Source of the DNA: Blastocatellia bacterium
GTDB taxonomy: Bacteria; Acidobacteriota; Blastocatellia; HR10; J050
Direction: 5' to 3'
Assembly: GCA_025054955.1 (NCBI GenBank)
Contig: JANWZE010000030.1
Span: 59,414-123,413, forward strand
DNA: 64,000 nt
Position 1 is the first letter of the stretch. The number at the start of each line of letters is the position of its first letter. Made by a program: the position numbers and the translations under genes. This document shows, piece by piece, positions 61,064 to 64,000 of this stretch. A model generated the notes under the pieces. That model did not search any database and was not told the origin of the DNA. It worked only from the letters and a program-made list of their open reading frames with translations.

Positions 61064-62269
61064 ATGGATTTCAGGATTGATGAAAAGATACGAGCTATGA
61101 CGCAGGACATCCGCCAGTTCATGCAGGCGGAAGTCTATCCGCTCGAACGCCCGTTAGTGGAGAAAGGATTTGGTCAACTCCTGCCGACATTGCACGCGCT
61201 GAGGCAGCGCGTGAAGGAACAGGGGTGGTGGGCGCCGTTTCTGCCGAAACAGTATGGTGGCGTTGGCTTGACCTTGCGGGAGTTCGCTCATGTGAGTGAA
61301 GAGCTGGGACGAAGCCCGCTCGGACACTTCTTGTTTAACTGTCAAGCGCCTGATGTCGGCAACATGGAACTGTTGATGCAGTTTGGCACAGAGGAGCAAA
61401 AAGAGACCTACTTGATGCCGTTGGCGCGTGGCGAGATTCGCAGTTGTTTTGCCATGACCGAACCGGATTATCCTGGCTCGAATCCCGTGTGGATGGGCAC
61501 GACAGCGGTCAAAGATGGCGATCACTACGTCATCAATGGCCGGAAATGGTTCACCTCGGCTGCTGACGGGGCGACGTTTGCCATCGTGATGGCCATTACC
61601 AATCCTGAAGCTGAACGTCCGCACAAGCGGGCAAGTCAGATTCTGGTCCCATTGAACACGCCCGGTTACCGCCTGGTGCGGAACGTCTCTGTGATGGGCG
61701 AAACGGGTCAGGACTGGCTCACGCATGGCGAGGTGGAATTTCAGAATTGCCGTGTGCCACAGACGAATCGGCTCGGCCCGGAAGGCGACGGATTTGTGCT
61801 GGCGCAAGAACGACTCGGGCCGGGGCGCATACACCATTGCATGCGCTGGATAGGAATTTGCGAACGGGCGTTTGAGCTGATGTGCCAGCACGCTGCTCGA
61901 CGACAGTTGGCGCCGGGCAAGCCGCTGGGCAGCCGACAAATCATTCAGCAGTGGATTGCTGAATGCCGAGCTGAGATCAATGCCGCTCGGTTGATGGTGT
62001 TGCAAGCCGCGTGGAAGATAGATCATGAAGGCGCGCGCGCCGCGCGTGATGAGATATCGCTGATCAAGTTTTATGTGGCCGGCGTCTTGCAGCGCGTCTT
62101 GGACCGCGCCATTCAGGTGCACGGCGGGCTTGGCGTCACCGATGATTTGCCGCTGGCGTTTTGGTATCGGCATGAGCGGGCCGCGCGCATTTATGATGGC
62201 GCTGATGAGGTGCACAAAGCATCGGTCGCCCGACGGATTCTGCGAACTTACGGTGTTGAGGTTGGGTGA
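61064..62269 (+). CDS. Acyl-CoA dehydrogenase, ACAD10/11-LvaC type
   Basis: A 401-residue FAD-dependent acyl-CoA dehydrogenase. Features: AMTEPDYPGSNP, YVINGRKWFTSAADGA, MGETGQDWLTHGEVEF, RLGPGRIHHCMRWIG, VHGGLGVTDDLPLAFWYRHE and YDGADEVHKASVARRIL. This last pattern is typical of the subclass that includes mitochondrial ACAD10/11 and Pseudomonas LvaC, not of ordinary fatty-acid enzymes. ATG 61064 follows GAGGAGGT. One base separates it from the kinase gene. In animals the same two domains are fused in one protein, which supports a common pathway. Confidence 0.92.
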   Translation: MDFRIDEKIRAMTQDIRQFMQAEVYPLERPLVEKGFGQLLPTLHALRQRVKEQGWWAPFLPKQYGGVGLTLREFAHVSEELGRSPLGHFLFNCQAPDVGNMELLMQFGTEEQKETYLMPLARGEIRSCFAMTEPDYPGSNPVWMGTTAVKDGDHYVINGRKWFTSAADGATFAIVMAITNPEAERPHKRASQILVPLNTPGYRLVRNVSVMGETGQDWLTHGEVEFQNCRVPQTNRLGPEGDGFVLAQERLGPGRIHHCMRWIGICERAFELMCQHAARRQLAPGKPLGSRQIIQQWIAECRAEINAARLMVLQAAWKIDHEGARAARDEISLIKFYVAGVLQRVLDRAIQVHGGLGVTDDLPLAFWYRHERAARIYDGADEVHKASVARRILRTYGVEVG

Positions 62270-62270
62270 T

Positions 62271-63356
62271 ATGAACATGGATTGGATGGATCGCCCGCAG
62301 GCCGTGCGCTCGGGCGAGGAGTTGGACATTGAAAAGCTGGAAGGCTACCTGGCGGCGCACCTGCCTGATTTCACGCCTCCGCTGCTCGTCGAGCAATTTC
62401 CTAGCGGCTACTCAAACTTAACGTATCTGCTCCGCGCCGGCGAGCGAGAGTTGGTCTTGCGACGCCCGCCGTTCGGGGCCAATATCAAAACGGCTCATGA
62501 TATGGGCCGCGAGTATCGCATCCTGCGGCATCTTTGGCCTGTGTACAGCAAGGTCCCACGCCCGTTGATCTACTGTGAGGATGAATCAGTGCTCGGCGCG
62601 CCGTTTTACGTGATGGAACGAATCAAAGGCATGATTCTGCGCACCAAGCCGCCCGAGGGGCTCCAATTGACGCCGGCGCTGATGCGACGCCTTTCAGAAG
62701 CCACGATTGATAACCTTGCTGAGCTGCACGCGATTGATTATCGCGCAGCCGGATTGGGCGAGCTGGGTCGGCCTGAAGGCTACGTGGCCCGGCAAGTCAA
62801 GGGATGGACTGAACGGTATCGAAACGCGCGAACCGATGATATTCCAGAGATCGAGCGCGTCGCCGAGTGGCTGGCCGCGCACATGCCGTTTGAAACTGGC
62901 GCGGCGCTGATTCACAATGACTACAAGTACGACAATCTGGTTCTTGATCTGAACGATCCAGCCCGTATCATCGCCGTGCTGGATTGGGAGATGGCCACGA
63001 TTGGCGATCCGTTGATGGACCTGGGCACGACGCTTGGCTACTGGGTTGATCCTGACGATCCGGATGAATTGCAAGAATCAAAATTCTGCTTGACCACGCT
63101 GCCCGGCAATCTGAGCCGGCAACAACTGGCCGAACGCTACGCGGCAAAGAGCGGACGTGACCTATCGCATCTGCTGTTTTACTACGTTTACGCTTTGTTC
63201 AAAATCGCCGTGATTGTGCAGCAGATTTATCGCCGATATAAGCAAGGATTTTCTCAGGACGAACGCTTTGCCGGATTGATCCAGATGGTGCGCGTGCTCG
63301 GACAAACGGCGCTCCGCGCGATTCAAACAGGACGCATCAACCGGCTGGGTGGGTAA
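62271..63356 (+). CDS. Aminoglycoside phosphotransferase (APH)-fold kinase, ACAD10/11 N-terminal / LvaA-like
   Basis: A 361-residue kinase of the APH/choline-kinase fold. Visible are SGYSNLTYLLRAGERELVLR (nucleotide loop with conserved Lys/Arg replaced region), HNDYKYDNLVLD (catalytic loop Asp) and LDWEMATIGDPLMDLGTTLG (metal-binding Asp). These match the kinase domain of ACAD10/11 and of LvaA. Established work shows such kinases phosphorylate 4-hydroxyacyl substrates ahead of the dehydrogenase. ATG 62271 begins one base after the dehydrogenase stop; a longer in-frame start overlaps the previous gene. Antibiotic phosphorylation is unlikely. Confidence 0.9.
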   Translation: MNMDWMDRPQAVRSGEELDIEKLEGYLAAHLPDFTPPLLVEQFPSGYSNLTYLLRAGERELVLRRPPFGANIKTAHDMGREYRILRHLWPVYSKVPRPLIYCEDESVLGAPFYVMERIKGMILRTKPPEGLQLTPALMRRLSEATIDNLAELHAIDYRAAGLGELGRPEGYVARQVKGWTERYRNARTDDIPEIERVAEWLAAHMPFETGAALIHNDYKYDNLVLDLNDPARIIAVLDWEMATIGDPLMDLGTTLGYWVDPDDPDELQESKFCLTTLPGNLSRQQLAERYAAKSGRDLSHLLFYYVYALFKIAVIVQQIYRRYKQGFSQDERFAGLIQMVRVLGQTALRAIQTGRINRLGG

Positions 63357-63392
63357 GAAATCTATATAAGCAGTCACTATGGTGGAGCAAAT

Positions 63393-64000
63393 ATGAATAT
63401 TGAAGGACGAACATTTCTCATCAGTGGTGGCGGATCGGGGCTTGGCAGAGCGACAGCGCAGTTGCTGGTCGAGTCCGGCGCCAATGTTATTATCGCGGAT
63501 TTAAATCAAGAAACCGGACAACGCACAGCGGCAGAGCTGGGCGCCTGTGCGCACTTTGTTCAGACAAACGTCGCCGATGAAGCAAGTGTGCAAAACGCGA
63601 TTAACGCGGCTGTGGCCACGTATGGCGGTTTGCACGGCGCGATCAGTTGCGCAGGGATTGGCTTAGCCGAGCGGGTACTCGGCAAACATGGGCCGCATCC
63701 GTTGGAGTCATTCGTCAATGTCATTCAAGTGAATTTGATCGGCACGTTCAATGTCATTCGTCTGGCGGCAGCCGCCATGGCGCAGAATGAGCCGACGACC
63801 GGCGGTGAGCGCGGCGTGCTCATCAATACGGCCTCGATTGCCGCCTTTGATGGGCAAATCGGGCAGGCTGCGTACTCAGCCTCCAAAGGCGGCATTGTCG
63901 GCATGACGCTGCCGGTGGCGCGTGACCTGGCGCGAATAGGAATTCGCGTCGTGACAATCGCGCCGGGCATTTTCGATACACCGTTGCTCGCTGGCTTGCC
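63393..64000 (+). CDS. SDR dehydrogenase, HSD10-like (cut by window edge)
   Basis: A short-chain dehydrogenase whose first 202 codons are in the window. It has the NAD-binding glycine motif [13 protein letters not shown], a DLNQE segment selecting [17 protein letters not shown] with the catalytic Ser, and [10 protein letters not shown] with Tyr and Lys. The remainder ([20 protein letters not shown]) closely resembles type II 3-hydroxyacyl-CoA dehydrogenase (HSD17B10). ATG 63393 follows GGTGGAG. It lies 36 bases after the kinase gene, a fitting third step in acyl-CoA oxidation. The C-terminus is missing because the window ends. Confidence 0.92.
   Translation, partial: MNIEGRTFLISGGGSGLGRATAQLLVESGANVIIADLNQETGQRTAAELGACAHFVQTNVADEASVQNAINAAVATYGGLHGAISCAGIGLAERVLGKHGPHPLESFVNVIQVNLIGTFNVIRLAAAAMAQNEPTTGGERGVLINTASIAAFDGQIGQAAYSASKGGIVGMTLPVARDLARIGIRVVTIAPGIFDTPLLAGL

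Noticed and set aside
62271..63356. Antibiotic-resistance aminoglycoside kinase
   Set aside because: Sequence motifs and the neighbouring dehydrogenase match ACAD10/11-LvaA type metabolic kinases.

Overview
The window reads as one contiguous chromosomal segment of a free-living, Gram-negative-type, moderately GC-rich bacterium. An Acidobacteriota-like origin (perhaps Blastocatellia) is my inference. It rests on the gene mix (DUF6599-type exported protein, LVIVD and NHL repeat proteins, large M36 peptidase, split ACAD/kinase pair) and on abundant short structured intergenic repeats. No marker gene settles it. The MurE DNPR motif, Mpl and a lytic transglycosylase point to a meso-diaminopimelate murein. 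No phage, integrase or transposase gene was found.

Layout. 1-591: the 5' half of aroC, leaving the window leftward. 592-1584: gene-free, filled with composite repeats. 1585-7284 (+): a SnoaL-like protein, a probable cobalamin salvage group (DUF6580-type membrane protein, BtuF-like protein, DUF71 ATPase), mutM and a YitJ-type methyltransferase/MTHFR fusion. 7370-8548 (-): acyl-CoA dehydrogenase. 8699-10334 (+): sucD, ndk, DUF2905. 10557-11804 (-): ispG. 11929-15798 (+): a Slt70-like transglycosylase and mpl, a murein turnover and recycling pair. 16164-34117 (-): an uninterrupted dcw cluster, mraZ-rsmH-ftsL-ftsI-murE-murF-mraY-murD-ftsW-murG-murC-murB-ftsQ-ftsA-ftsZ, with no ddl. It has a MraZ-type operator at its head and a separate ftsZ promoter.

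34473-39036 (+): ZIP metal transporter, uvrC, molybdopterin oxidoreductase. 39066-44844 (-): Clp1-type kinase, small exported protein, CPBP protease, comM, GH13 lipoprotein. 45250-48877 (+): two tRNA-Ser genes, the SRP RNA, dnaX, ybaB, recR and a small Cys-rich protein. 49000-51573 (+): a zinc-ribbon/PH-domain membrane protein, a DUF6599-type protein and an exported protein. 51685-56475 (-): an LVIVD/PA protein and an M36 metallopeptidase. 56637-60879 (+): rarA, CPBP protease, NHL protein. 61064-64000 (+): acyl-CoA dehydrogenase, aminoglycoside-phosphotransferase-like kinase and an SDR, preceded by a 20-bp-period operator-like array; this looks like an acyl-CoA or 4-hydroxyacid catabolic operon.

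The most unusual signal is a ~105-bp palindromic-ended element present three times (10467-10572, 16062-16166, 48875-48979). Each copy abuts the 3' end of a gene with the same element end. In two cases (ftsZ and the small Cys-rich gene) the stop codon TAG is the element's terminal TA plus its first G; in the third (ispG) the element supplies the last codons and the stop. Only sequence reading and family knowledge were used; no database search was possible.
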